Shown one piece after another: positions 17,163 to 31,022 of a stretch of 64,000 nt of DNA. Where the stretch lies: contig CP141135.1 of assembly GCA_035236585.1 (NCBI GenBank), positions 10,388,001 to 10,452,000 of the forward strand. Reading direction: 5' to 3'. Origin of the DNA: Warburgia ugandensis. Its lineage: Eukaryota; Streptophyta; Magnoliopsida; Canellales; Canellaceae. Position 1 is the first letter of the stretch. The number at the start of each line of letters is the position of its first letter. The notes below the pieces were generated by a model. It was not told the DNA's origin, ran no database searches, and saw only the letters and a list, made by a program, of their open reading frames with translations. A program made the translations under genes and the position numbers.

Positions 17163-20139
17163 TGTAACACCCCGGATTTTTAAGAAATTTTTTTTTTTTT
17201 TTTATAATGGCAATTTAAATAAGAACATTTGGGATCCCATGAGAAAAGATTTATTTAACATTTTACTAAACCTATCTTAAAACTCCGGGTGTTAATTTTT
17301 CCTTTCTCAAAATGACGTATACGTAATTTAAACATAAATAAATGATCCGCGTATAAATCAACGTCAAATAAATAGGCGCCTTTATTTTAAATCAAATAAA
17401 CATCCAAAAGACAATAATAATATGGCCCAGGGTCTATCCATCATAACATCCCATATAAATGTCCAATATATATCCAAAGATCTAAATCACATCCAAATAT
17501 AAGGTATGCAGTCCATAATAAAATTCAAATGATAATCCACTCTAATGACTCACATTACTTTCTAAAACTATAGAAAAACTAGTCTTGATAGCTCTCGAGG
17601 TTTATCAACCGCTTTTCCTTTCTGGTGTCGCGCTCGAGATCTAAGGCATTGCAAAACAAAAGCAATGCCTCGGCTATAATCGCTTGTGTAGGTACATAGA
17701 CAATTAATGTAATAAATGCAAGAAATAATGAACAGCATTGATGAAAAGTCTAACATTTATGGAAATAGTAATATCATAATGCCATGTTCAAATAAATGCC
17801 AATTTATTCCAAATCTTTAAAACATGAAGTTCAACTGAGTTAAAAACATGACATGAATCAATAAAATGGAGCATACAACAAGAATAAGGGCACCCTAAGG
17901 TAATGGGTCCCATCACATCGCACTAACATCCCTGATCAGGAGTACACGTAGTCAACCTCTGAGTGTCGTCACACCCAGGCATATCATCAATAACCATGCT
18001 CATCATACATGCACACATATCAAGAATATGGGCCATCATGTACTGATGGCAACCCTCCATGGGTATCAACCACTAGGGCTCCCCATCCACACTATCACGG
18101 GAGACTAACGGTCTGTCCCCATGGAAAGGCTCGGACCGGTGAGTGTGGACTATCCATGTTACCAAACCCTCTACAGATGCCATCATGGGCGGGTGTACAT
18201 CATATCACAAACTCATCACATCATAATCTCGGAAGGTGGGTGGCCGGCCACATCCCTCCTAGCATGACGCCAAGGCGAGAGCACCGTCATCAAATATAAA
18301 ACACGAAAATCATATGTATATGCTAAAACTCAAGAGCACTTATAGCTTTGCAATCCCAGACATGCCCCTCATCCACAGGGTTAGCCTATCGAAAGGACCA
18401 ATTTAATAAGCCTCATTCTCATTTCCATGTAAATCCATGCATTTTCTATATATATAATAAGAAATAAGTCTCTAAGTAAGCATAACAAATTAACATCATG
18501 CTTGTAAAAGCATTTGAAATAAGTTTATTCGGTAAAAGATTTCAATTTGGAATAACCATCTGTCATGATATCATGAAATCCATGGTAAATAAAAATCGCA
18601 ATTTAAAACACAATCACACATGATCTTTATGTTTAAACATGGTTTAAAATCAAGTCAAAACATTAGTTGTCGTCACCTACCTCGGTGTGAGATCACTAGC
18701 TTGCCAATAACTCCCTTTAATTGGTATATTCAAGTGCACTTTTGTACATGTCACATCACTATTTTAAAAATTTTCTAAATAAAAAGTGGTCATTTCTAAG
18801 TTTTTAAGTTAAAACTAGGTTGCAACGTCAATACGGTCACAACGCCTCTTTCGGATCGTGATTTGGACCTCTCTGGCTCCCAAAATCAAGTTTTTAGTGA
18901 AAACTACCCTCAAATGGGGCACCGGACCACCATAAGGTGGTTTAAACCGGCGGCGCCCGCACCGCCGGTTTACACCGACGCATCGGGCGCACGAAGAGCG
19001 CACGGCGTCGCAGACGCGCACGGAACGCGCGCGCGCGTCTTCGGCCGTGACGCGCGTCACGGTCGCCCGGGACGCGCGCGTCCGGTCCCACCGCGGCGGC
19101 CAACCACGCACGTTCCGCACCGCGCGCGTGCGCGCCACAAGCGCACGCGTGCGGCGACGACGTCATGTGACGTGCGTCCCTCGTGCGTCACGGTGCGTCT
19201 TGGCGTCGGCGCGGGGCGCCGGCAGGGAAGACGAGCCGGGATTCCGGTCGCCTCGGCAGCTGAGCCTCCGTTTGCGTGATTTTGCGCCATTTTCTTGAAA
19301 TTCTCTCTAGAATCCATTTATGCCCTCCTTTTCACTAATTTTCTCAAAAACCATGGTTTTTAAACGATTTTTCCCAAGTTCCTAAAAACCTCCCTAGTAA
19401 TCTTGGTTTTTGAGTTTTCGAGCAATTACTGCAGTTGGATCACTCCCAAATTTAAAGGGTTTGCTCTTGGGTGTCTTGTGCACTAGTTGGACGGTGCGAT
19501 TTCCAAACGGACAACGTTTGGTCTATGAAATCACGCTCCAACGTAGCGTGCACAAAACCCCAAAATCCAATTTTTTTCCTAATTTTTAAATGGTTTTCTA
19601 ATTAATTTTCTAATTAATAAATACATAAAAACATAGGTTTGAGGCTTACCTTGCACCTGGCGAAGGAGTTGCTCGTGTTGCCGGGCTCCACTCGCTTCGG
19701 AAAATTCAAGTTTTTTTTTAGGCTAGGGTTTTGCGTAAATACTCGGAGAAAAACGCTCAAAGTGGAGCGTTTTTAGCAACAGGGAGGGTAGATATAGGCC
19801 TAGAGTCCCGGGGAAGAGAACCTCTTCCATTCACGCCTCTTTCCACGTCTCTCCGGCGATTTTTCCGGCCTTTGGTAGAGACGTGTGGAAGACGGGGGTG
19901 CCGATCAATTTGGGCCCCTGTGTTACACGTTTAGTCAAAAGACCATTTTGCCCTTACAACTTTGACGGCTCATAACTCCCTCGTTTGAGCTCCGTTTTTC
20001 GCGTTCTTGGTGGCGTTGGATTCGTATCGACGAGCACTTTCTAATTATTATGTTTTTAGGAAATAATTTCATCCATAAATTTTTATTTTAATTTATTTAA
20101 TAATTTCCTATTTTTATCTTTAAAATTAAGGATATTACA
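17163..20139 (-). repeat. 3' LTR of the gypsy element (left copy)
   Basis: Length 2977 bp, unusually long for a plant LTR. It contains an AT-rich outer part and a GC-rich block at about 18940-19260 dense in CG dinucleotides and TGACG/CGTCA words, including the perfect 18-base palindrome CCGTGACGCGCGTCACGG at 19045-19062. Open frames in that block are compositional artefacts. Confidence 0.93.
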
Positions 20140-23100
20140 TTCTTCCCTCCTTATAAAAATTTCGAGGACTACATAACTCTATGTAAATAACTCTGGATGT
20201 ATCTTTCGCATCTCCTCCTCAGTCTCCCAGGTAGCCTCCTGTAGTGAATGATCTCGCTAAAGGACTTTGACCAAGGCAATGGTCTTATTCCTTAACTCCT
20301 TGACTTTTGTATCTAAGACGCGCACTGGTCTCTCCTCAAATGTCATGTCAGCCTGTAGCTCTCCTGGGATCTGCTCCAATACATGTGAGGGATCTGGCAC
20401 GTATTTCCTCAGCATAGACACGTGAAAGACGTCATGCACATTTCTGTTGTGGTGGTAAGGCATTGGTATGCCACCATGACCCAACTCGTCGTAAGATCTC
20501 GAAAGGTCAATATACCTGGACTAAGCTTTCCTTTATTTCCAAACCTCAACACCCCTTTCATAGGAGAAACTTTCAAGAATACATGCTCGCCCTCAAAGAA
20601 CTCTAAGTCCTTTCGCCTCTTGTACTGCATAACTTCTGTCGACCGTGAGTACATCGGTAACCTCTTAGAATGAGTTGGACTTTCTCTGCACATTCTTCCA
20701 CTAACTTTCAGTTTCACCACGCGTCTTTCTCCTACATCACTCCAACATAAAGGTGGCCAAGCAAGTCTGCCATAAAAGTGCCTCATATGGAGCCATCCCA
20801 ATACTAGCGTGATGACTATTATTATAAGCAAATTCCACCAAAGGTAAATGATCTTCCCGCCTACCCTTCCAATCCATAACACGGGCTCGTAGCATATCCT
20901 CAATAGTCTGGATGGTCCTCTCGCTCCTGTCCAGATACTACGAGGATGGAATCTTTGTCTTCAAATTTCAGTCTCGACCACTAATGCCTCTTGCACGCTC
21001 TTCCGGTATTTTGAGGTAAATCGCGTATCTCGATCCGATATAATTGTCAAGGGAACGCCATGTGGTGACGATCTCCTTAACATATAATTTCGCTAAGCTA
21101 TCCACGGTCGATTTTTGTACGATAGGAAGGAAATGAGCGGAGACTTGGTCAACAACCTGTCCACAACGACCCATATCATGTCGTGGCCGTAGCGGTCCTC
21201 GGAAGACACTAGAACGAAGTCCATGGTAATATGGTCCCACTTCCACTCGGAAGGTCCGGTCTGCAAAGTAGTCTGATGGACGATGCTCGGCCCCTTGACC
21301 TGTGACGGGTCAAACATCGTCTTCACACTCTCCAACATCCTTTTTCATACCATTCCACCAGAAATGTCTCTTGAGATCCTGATACATCTTCGTACCCCCA
21401 GGATGAATTGTGTAAGGGGATTGGTGTGCTTCTTGAAGTAACTCGCGCTTCAATTCGTCATCTGCTGGTACTACCAACCTTCCTTTAAATCTAACTCCTC
21501 CATTTGGTCCCCTCGAAAAATACGTCTTATCGGTCGGATCCTGTGTTTCCTTGTCTTTGCCCCGTGCCTCTAAGATCCCTGTCAAAGAACTTAGACCGAG
21601 TCGTCAAATTGGCAATCATCACACCGCCTTCCTACTCGGGGCATGCGCAACGGCGTTAGCCTTCCCGGGATGGTGCGTATGGTGAAGTCGAAGTCCTTGA
21701 GATACTCCATCCATCTGTTGCCTCATATTCAATTCACTGCGAGTAAAGAAGTACTTGAGGCTCTTATGATCAGTGAATACCTCAAATCTCTCACCATAAA
21801 GATAATGTCTCCAGGACTTCAACGCAAATACCACTGTTGCTAATTCCGGGTCATGTGTTGGGTAATTTACCTCATGTGTCTTCAGGTTGTCTAGACGCAT
21901 GGGCAATTACCTTCCCATGTTGCATCAACACTTTGCTCCTAATCCCTTGCCGGAGCGTCACAATAAACTACATAACCGCCTGCCCCGGATGGTAAGGTCA
22001 ATACGGAGCGGTAGTAAGTCTCCTCTTGAGCTCTTGGAAGCTCTCCTCGCGAGCCTCGGTCCATACAAATTAAGTGTCTTTCTGGTCGGGGTGGTCAATG
22101 GTAATGCGATCTTAGAGAATCCCTCTATAAATCGACGATAATACCCCCTGCCAAACCGAAAGCTGCGTATCTCGATCCTTTGTCTTGGGCCTCTCCCGGT
22201 GTAGTACGCTCTACCTTTGTTGAATCCATAGCCACTCCATCTTTAGATATGACGTGGCACAGAAATGCACCTGGTCTAGCCAAAAATCACACTTACCGAA
22301 CTTGGCATACAGGCGATGTCGACGAAGTGTGTCTAATACCGTGTGGAGATGCTCTACGTGTGTCTCATGACTAGGCGAATAAATCGAATGTCATCCACAA
22401 ATACAATCACGAACTTATCCAAATAAGCTCGAAAAACACGGTTCATTAGATCCATGAACATGCAGTGCGTTCGTCAATCAAACGGCATCACTAGAAACTC
22501 ATAATGACCATAACGACTCCTAAAGGCGGTCTTCGAGATATCCTCTTCTCTAACCCTCGGTGATGATACCCCGACCTCAAATCAATCTTGGAGAACACTT
22601 GTGCCGATTGGAGCTGATCAAATAAATCATCTATGCGTGGCAAAGGGTATCGGTTCTTTATAGTAACACCATTCAACAACCCAGATAGTCAATGCATAGT
22701 CTCGATGATCCATCCTTTTTCTTCACGAACAGATTTGGTGCTCCCCATGGTGATCCACTCGGCACGTCGATAAAGCCCTTATCCAATAACTCTTGCAATT
22801 GTACCGAAGTTCTCTCAACTGCTGAGCCATCTATATGGTGCCTTAGAGATGAGCGATGTACCCGCACCAAGTCAATGGTGAAGTCAATCTCCCTACTTGG
22901 CGGCAATCCTGGTAATTCCTCGGGAAATACGTCGACAAAATCACGGACAACATCAATCTCGTCAAGGCCGTGGATGCTCCTTTTCCTCCAATGTCACATA
23001 TGCAAGTAATGCGTTACACCCTCGTGCATAAAATCGTGCGCCTTCATGGCGAGAAATGATGCATGTACACCTTTGATCTTTCCTACCACGGAACACTATT

Positions 23101-24805
23101 TCGGGTTGCCCCGTGTATAAGAAAAGTGACTCGCTTCTTTCGGCGGTCTACCATAGCACCATAGTTGGCTAACTAATCCATCCCAAGAATAAGCATCATA
23201 GTCTACCATGTCTAGTAAGATGAAGTCTCAGGTCCATACTCACGCCTGATATCTCTACAGGTATATCTCTAATATATTCTGTAGTCTCTACTGTCTCTCC
23301 CACAGGTGTCATAATATCTAATCCAAATGCTAGTTTGTGTACACATACATCAAGGCAAGATGCAAAAATACATGATATAAAAGAGTGTGTAGACCCTGTG
23401 TCAAAAAGAACTTTGGCATGTCTATCTGAGACTAGAAGAGTACCTTCTACGACCTGGGGTGATGCCTGTACCTGTCCTAATGAGATGGCAAATACTCGTC
23501 CTTGGCTACGTGGCGCGTTAGTTGCCTCTGCTCCCATCTCTGTCTGCCCTACGCCCCTTAGGGCGATCCTTAATGAAATGGCCAACGTCTCCACGCTGTT
23601 AAAACACTGTATGTGGCATCTCTGCAGTAAGGTGTATAGAGGCCGTCTCTGTGGTTGGGGCTGCCTCTGCCTTTGTGGCCTCGGTCGAATCTATTACACC
23701 CTCGCCCGGGGTGCCAACCCTACACCTATCACATCTCTTCCTCTCGGCGTCTCTCTTAAATTTGGCTTTGTGGTGGATGACGATGCCCCATGTGTCTGCA
23801 TAGCACCAAATGGCCGCTTGCCCTTAAAGAGGCTGGAGCAGCACTCCCTCTATTCCCGAGAGAGTTCTTCTCATGCATGGACGCCATATCAATGACATCT
23901 CGCACGAAGGGGGTCGAGAAGAAATCACGCGATCTCTCGGCCAAGGAGTCAACCCATCCACCTGCGCTGTCGGTTGCCTCTATGTCCGAGGCCGGTGCGT
24001 GAGGTGCGAAATCTCCTCGGTCGTGTAATCGGTTCGAATGCTTGCTGAACCGTCATATCTCTCTGCTCCGGGGTGGCAAACTCCTTCTTCATGGGCGCAA
24101 TGCATGGGGTGGAAAATACTTGAGTGTCAAAAGCCCGTTTAAAGGCTGCCCATGTCATCGTCTCAGGTCGGATACTGGCCTGGGTGAGTGTGAAAGTCCG
24201 CCACCGAGGAAGCCGGCCTCACCTTTCGGCGGGTAGAGGCTACTCTAACTTGATCATCTCATGAGATCTTCATAGCGTCGAATGTCCTCTCCGCCTCAAA
24301 TAACCATCGCTCGGCCTCCTGCAGTATTCGTCGCCATAAAAGGGTTTCACCATCTTTGAAACAGCTTTCCCATAATTTGTCAGTCTTCTTAGAGTCACTC
24401 GTAGCATCGCCTCCGGAAGTGGCTCTAGGTGCGATGGTTCCCTGTATTGGTTGTGAGAGGAGCCCGACGAAACCATGGGTGCCACTTTAGGTGGTGGAAT
24501 AGGGCTAGGGTTAGGCTGCGTCAACTTGTTGTCCCTAACTTTCTTCTTTGTATAAGTGGTACGAGTCCCTGATTAACCGATTCAATAACTCGGCATCTCG
24601 ATCCCCTTGATCGAGGACTCGGCGAGTGGAGCCACGGGTGTAGCGGGGGTAGACCTTGTCCTTCTCAGGAGCCATCTATCAAAAATTTTTACATGTCACT
24701 AAGTGTAAGTTCCTCTCTCATAGTTTCTCTCTCTACAACTATTATGGTACATTATTCACATATAAATGGACATTCACAAAGGATTATGATGGGACTAGGG
24801 CTACG

Positions 24806-24815
24806 TCTGATACCA
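24806..24815 (-). other. Primer-binding site (initiator tRNA-Met)
   Basis: TGGTATCAGA on the minus strand, complementary to the 3' end of plant initiator tRNA-Met and five bases from the 5' LTR edge, as usual for Ty3/gypsy elements. It fixes the element's orientation. Confidence 0.85.
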
Positions 24816-24820
24816 ACTTT

Positions 24821-27804
24821 TGTAACACCGATTTTTAAGAAATTTTTTTTTTTATAATGGCAATTTAAATAAGAACATTTGGGGTCCCATGAGAAAAGAT
24901 TTATTTAACATTTTACTAAACCTATCTTAAAACTCACGGGTGTTAATTTTTCCTTTCTCAAAATGACGTATACGTAATTTAAACATAAATAAATGATCAG
25001 CGTATAAATCAACGTCAAATAAATAGCGCCTTTATTTAAAATTAAATAAACATCCAAAAGACAATAATAATATGGCCCAGGGTCTATCCATCATAACATC
25101 CCATATAAATGTCCAATATATATCCAAAGATCTAAATCACATCCAAATATAAGGTATGCAGTCCATAATAAAATTCAAATGATAATCCACTCTAATGACT
25201 CACATTACTTTCTAAAACTATAGAAAAACTAGTCTTCGGCTGACTCTCAAGGTTTATCAACCGCTTTCCTTTCCGGTGTCGCTCGAGATCTAAGGCATTG
25301 CAAAACAAAGCAATGCCTCGGCAGAAGCTATCGCTTGTGTAGTACATAGACAATTAATGTAATAAATGCAAGAAATAATGAAACGACATTGATGAAAAGT
25401 CTAACATTTATGGAAATAGTAATATCATAATGCCATGTTCAAATAAATGCCAATTTATTCCAAATGCTAAAACATGAAGTTCACTGAGTTAAAACATGAC
25501 ATGAATCAATAAAATGGAGCATACAACAAGAATAAGGGCACCCTAAGGTAATGGGTCCCATCACATCGCACTAACATCCCTGATCAGGAGTACACGTAGT
25601 CAACCTCTGAGTGTCGTCACACCCAGGCATATCATCAATAACCATGCTCATCATACATGCACACATATCAAGAATATGGGCCATCATGCTGCAGTGGCAA
25701 CCCTCCATGGGTATCAACCACCGCCGCTCCCCGTCGACACCATAACGGGAGACTTAACGTCTGTCCCCATGGAAAGGCTCGAGGCCAGTGGTGTGGACTA
25801 TCCATGTTACCAAACCCCTACCGAATGCCATCTATGGGCAGGTGTCTATCATATCACAAACTCATCACATCATAATCTCGGAAGGTGGGTGGTAGGCCAC
25901 TATCCCTCTAGCATGGCGCCCAGAGGCGAGAGCACCGTCACCAAATATAAAACACGAAAATCATATGTATATGCTAAAACTCAAGAGCACTTATAGCTTG
26001 CAATCCCCAAGACATGCCCCTCATCCTGGGGTTAGCCTATCAAAGGACCACTAATAAGCCTCTATTCTCATTTCCATGTAAATCCATGCATTTTCTATAT
26101 ATATAATAAGAAATAAGTCTCTAAGTAAGCATAACAAATTAACGTCATGCTTGTAAAAGCATTTGAAATAAGTTTATTCGATAAAAGATTTCAATTTGGA
26201 ATAACCATCACATGCGCAATGTCGCATGAAATCCATGGTAAATAAAAATCGCAATTTAAAACACAATCACACATGATGCTATGTTTAAACATGGTTTAAA
26301 AACAAGTCAAAACATTAGTTGTCGTCACCTACCTCGATGTGAGATCACTAGCTTACTTGAATAACTCCCTTTAATTGGTATATTCAAGTGCACTTTTGTA
26401 CATGTCACATCACTATTTTAAAAAATTTTCTAAATAAAAAGTGGTCATTTCTAAGTTTTAAGTTAAAACTAGGTCTGCGTCGTCAATACGGTCACAACGC
26501 CTCTTTCGGATCGTGATTTGGACCTCTACAGCTCCCAAAAATCAAGTTTTAGTGAAAACTACCCTCAAATGGGGCTGCTTGGGACCACCATAAGGTGGTT
26601 TAAACCGCGGCCCGCGCACTCCGCCGGTTTACACCGACGTACACGGGCGCACGAGACGCACGGCGTCGCAGACGCCGCACGGGAACGCGCGCGCCGCGTC
26701 TTCGGCTGCCGTGACGCGCGTCACGGTCGCCAGACGCGCGGCGTCCCGGTCCCCACCGCGGCGGCCAACCACGCACGTTCCGCACGCGCGCGCGCCGCGC
26801 ACGCGTGCGGCGACGTACGTCATGTGACGTGCGTCCCTCGTGCGTCACGGAGTGCGTCTTGGCGTCGGCGCGGGGCGCCACGGCCGAGGAAGACGGCCAG
26901 GATTCCGTCGCCTCGGCGAGCTACGAGCTCCGTTTGCGTGATTTTGCGCCATTTTCTTGATTCTCTCTAGAATCCATTTATGCCCTCCTTTTTCACTAAT
27001 TTTCTCAAAAACCATGGTTTTTAAACGATTTTTCCCAAGTTCCTAAAAACCTCCCTGAGTCTTGGTTTTTGAGTTTTTAAGGAAATTACACCGGGTGGAT
27101 CACTCCCAAATTTAAAGGGTTTGCTCTTGGGTGTCTTGTGCACTAGTTGGACGGTGCGATTTCCAAACGGACTACGTTTGGTCTATGAAATCACGCTCCA
27201 ACACTATCGTGCACAAAACCCCCAAAAATCCAATTTTTTCCTAATTTTTAAATGGTTTTCTAATTAATTTTCTAATTAATAAATACATAAAAACATAGGT
27301 TTTGAAAGGCTTACCTTGCACACTGGCCTGAGTTGCTCGTGTTGCCGGGCTCCACTCGCCGGAAAATTCAAGTTTTTACGAGCTAGGGTTTTGCGTAAAT
27401 ACTCGGAGAAAACGCTCGAAAGTGGAGCGTTTTGGCAGCACAGGGAGGGTAGATATAGGCACAGAGTCCCGGGGAAGAGAACCTCTTCCATTCACGCCTC
27501 TTTCCACGTCTCTCCGGCGATTTTTCCGGCACTGGTAGAGTCGTGTGGAAAGGGCTGAGGTGCCAGTATCAATTTGGGCCCCTGTGTTACACGTTTCTGT
27601 CAAAAGACCATTTTGCCCTTACAACTTTGACGGCTCATAACTCCCTCGTTTGAGCTCCGTTTTTCGCGTTCTTGGTGGCGTTGGATTCGTATCGACGAGC
27701 ACTTTCTAATTATTATGTTTTTAGGAAATAATTTCATCCATAAATTTTTATTTTAATTTATTTAATAATTTCCTATTTTTATCTTTAAAATTAAGGATAT
27801 TACA
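24821..27804 (-). repeat. 5' LTR of the gypsy element (right copy)
   Basis: Length 2984 bp, nearly identical to the left copy over long runs. In element sense this is the copy that would hold the promoter. The GC-rich block recurs at about 26600-26935 and the 18-base palindrome is conserved at 26709-26726. Confidence 0.93.
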
Positions 27805-27809
27805 CGGGT

Positions 27810-27903
27810 TCAAGGCATGAAAATAGCCTCTTACAAAATGCAAGGAAAGATTGCGTACTATTGACCCCGCATATGCAGGAGCTTCGTGGACAGCAGTTGC
27901 CTT
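27810..27903 (+). mobile_element. Au-like SINE, 3' part (split by gypsy element)
   Basis: Continues the SINE begun at 17102: 'tcaaggcatgaaaatagcctcttacaa', 'aatgcaaggaaagattgcg', 'ccccgcatatgcaggagctt' and a short 'gttgcctttt' end, followed by the right target duplication TTGGCAAGGCTTGT (27904-27917). The CGGGT at 27805-27809 is the duplication made by the gypsy insertion. Confidence 0.9.
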
Positions 27904-27917
27904 TTGGCAAGGCTTGT

Positions 27918-30900
27918 GGAACCCAGTTTATTAGATTATGCCAGATTATCCAGGATATGACCCTATCCACACTGGTTTTTTTCTCAAAACAATGACTTAA
28001 ATCAGAAGCAAAAATTACAAAGGGCTCAGCACCAAGTGATTCAAACTATGTCTACTAGACCATTTTTTTGGTAGACCATGCCCTAAACATCACATCATAC
28101 ATAACTGATGCTAAAACCTGAATGGTTGAGATTTTATTGCCATTAGTCTTCTCACCTTAAAGTCATCAATGTATAGCCTAAGAACAGTTTTGATTGTATA
28201 TGATCGTTTGTCCAAGAAGATATTTGGGACATGGGCTATCTAATATTGACCCCAAAAATATGAACTTTTGAATCGCCACACAGTGTGAGCCCGCTTTTAG
28301 CTTTAGCTGGGCACGTAAATCCTTGGATTCTATAAAAGCGCATGCACCACATAAAAGCTCCAATGCATAAAGGGCCTGTGTTGGTTAGCTGAAAAAGTAT
28401 GGAAAAGCGTGGAGAAGTATGGGAAAGTAAATATACTTTTCCACCAAAGGAGCTGGTTGGTTTGCAGTTGCTAGATACCAAGAAGGGAATTCCCTCGAGT
28501 TCTTGTGCATCTGCTCCTTGAACTTGGAAAGTGGGAATGGAGATCCATAATCACCCAACCTTTTGCTGGTGATGAAACTTCCTCTTCCTTCTTACCTGCA
28601 AACCAAATAACTCCACCTTAATAAATGAAATGTTACATGATATTAACGGTGCAGTGACAGAATCAAACAACAGAATTAACCTTGATAAGGATTTTAGAGA
28701 GCTACCTTTGTCAAAAGGACCTGGAGACAGCATAAAAGAATGTCTCTTGAGGCAAGATGATGTTGTTGGCTTGGAAGTGACTGTAATTCAATGATAATGT
28801 GATCACAAATGGAGGCAACTGGTTCTTTCTTAGTGGAATTAACCATCATTGAGTTGATAGCGGAGGTAAAAGGATCACCAGGCAGTTTGTTACCAAAGTC
28901 AATGTGGGTTCACAATTTGCTGCTTTGAGCTCATGATACGGGAAAGTATATGAGCCTTGTTTTAACACCAAAAGACTCACAGACATCTTTCAAACTCTAA
29001 AGAGATGGGCATAGTGGAGCTTCAATCATATCTAATGATAAAGTTTAAAGTTCACCAAGCCTAGTAGCTTCCATGATCTGAACAACTAATATTGCATTAG
29101 CAAGATATGAAACATACATAAATTTCGGTCAGCAATCCATTGGAGGGACAGCAAAAGAATGTATTAGACACAACGGAGCAAGCTGTTTGGATATCCATTC
29201 ACATATCATTGAAATCAGTTCAAAGGAAAGCAGAGATTTACCTAAAGATGATGCTCTGCATCATGACCTTGCAATCCCTTTGTCCCTTTCAGCACCAAGA
29301 TATAATTCGGGAGATCATCTCTTTAGCAATACAAATTAAACCCTTAAACAATTTTTCGTTTGCCAGGGCAACTGACTAATTAGAGGGAATAACTGTTGAT
29401 CATGAGTTGGCTTCTTAATGATCTCGGGAGGTCATCAGATACCTGCTCCACTACAATTTTCTCATTCTTTTGTTCATATGGGCCATGGTTACAGAGTCTA
29501 GATTCCTGAATAATTTGCCAATGCAATGTTCACAAGCTTTGAGAGAAGTTTGAGGATGGAGGAAGGAACACGATTGCTTTAACTTGAGGATTTGTAAAGA
29601 GCTTCAGAAATAATATACAGGAATTTGCCAAATTATTGTTAAAACTTGACTTTATTCCACACATTCCAGTTAATTCGAAAAGAAAACATTTCTAAATAAT
29701 TAAAAACTTTATAAAGTGGGGGGCATAAGAAAGTAAAGATATTACGAAAACTTCAATTATTTAAAGAATCCCCTAATTATGATATGGGCATTACAAGGAA
29801 GGCTGCATTACTGACCCGAAATTGAGCCTTGTCCTCCAACCGATGGCCTGGACTGATTTGGCATTCAATCTCATTAGATTAACTAGAAAGAAGGAATGAG
29901 GGGAAGTGATCCTGATCTAAGAAACTCATCAAGGGGTAGTTAGTAAGTTTTATTTATTTTTATTTTTTTAAGTCATAGGAAGTGACCCTAAACTAAGACA
30001 CTTAGCAGGGGGTGCTTAATAAGGTCTTAACCTGAGAGTTAGTAATTTTTTTATAGTATCTAATCAACCCCATAGGAAGATTTTCAGCTGATCAGAGATG
30101 ATTTGTGTATGCAATTTTCCAAAGCTTTAAGGAAGCATATCCCTGCAAAAGAGGAGCAGGCCTAAGGTGGAGGAAGGGGAACAAGAGAGAGATGTATTAA
30201 TATTTTTGCCGTTTCCCAAGGGCACATGATCTTACATGCCAAGGGGCATGTGAAAGAAGCTGGCTGCTGCTTGCTGTCTCCAGTCCACAAGCCCCATGTG
30301 AAAAGGCCGCTTTCTATTTTCATTTCTTGTAAAGCTACCACGCCCGTTTGGATGCAATCATGCGGTCTACGTAGAGTATTTCTCATCCCTTCTCTTTTTT
30401 AAGCGTTCCAACAACTTGGTATAATCAGCTTTGCTTCCAAAACAGTCCTGTAGCTTGTGAAAAATTGCTACTTGAAAGTGGTATGGTAGTCCCTCCACCC
30501 AAAATGTAGCAAGTGGGTCTCATGGTGAACTGGGAGCACTTATTTTTGTCCAATCAGAGCTAACCACCAAAAAATTTGTGCTAAAGATGCACCATGTTGT
30601 TTGTTATAACCCAAGTAATGGGTCACTTGTGAAATGATCACTGTGAACTAGCTAGTTTGATGTATTGTCTGAACTAATTTGATGTAATGGGCATTTCTAG
30701 CAAAGAAAGTCCTTAAGCAATGGCATTTCGATTTAATGGTTTCACAAGAACAGAAACTGGTCACTCTTAGAAGTTTCACTAGAAGACTGGTGGTCATGGA
30801 TTGAATGGGAGCGTATTTGTCATCATTTGTTAACAGGAGGGCTGGTTCTCCAGTCCTCTAACCTGTTAAATTAGCATTTCACCCCATCTATACCATATGA

Positions 30901-31011
30901 AACATGGTAAGGAGCTGCTAGGCTCATTCCTCCTCTGTAGACACGATTGATCACTAATCAACAACTGATTACGAAATAGTTTTGATGTCATTGATTTTGG
31001 TTGGTCTTACT
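27918..31011. other. Intergenic, no gene recognised
   Basis: About 3.1 kb without a supported gene. Open frames are short (up to 81 codons) and match no family I know, and I see no GT/AG-bounded series of plausible exons on either strand. Around 28378-28470 lies 'aaaaagtatggaaaagcgtggagaagtatgggaaag', a short purine-rich repeat. Confidence 0.45.
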
Positions 31012-31022
31012 TTACAAATAGA

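Larger units (their letters stand above)
17163..27804 (-). mobile_element. Ty3/gypsy LTR retrotransposon, probably chromovirus (Tekay/Del-like), broken
   Basis: A fossil of 10.64 kb lying in minus sense. Its LTRs are 17163-20139 (3' LTR) and 24821-27804 (5' LTR), with TGTAA...TTACA ends and a 5-bp target duplication CGGGT at 17158-17162 and 27805-27809. A primer-binding site TGGTATCAGA, matching the 3' end of initiator tRNA-Met, sits at 24815-24806 (minus), and a polypurine tract GGAGGGAAGAA at 20150-20140 (minus) abuts the 3' LTR. Between them, in minus-strand order, are remnants of gag (about 24.5-23.9 kb), aspartic protease (23.6-23.2 kb), reverse transcriptase (22.9-22.5 kb), RNase H (21.9-21.6 kb), integrase (21.6-20.5 kb) and a chromodomain-type tail with 'FHVSMLRKY' (about 20.4 kb). 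That order is Ty3/gypsy. The coding part carries more than a dozen breaks, so it is not active. The LTRs agree over long stretches and differ mainly by short length changes, suggesting a fairly recent insertion. Confidence 0.93.

Noticed and set aside
18815-19317. Arg/Ala/Pro-rich frames on both strands, again at 26518-26970
   Set aside because: They lie in the GC-rich block of the gypsy LTRs, overlap on both strands and have no domain.
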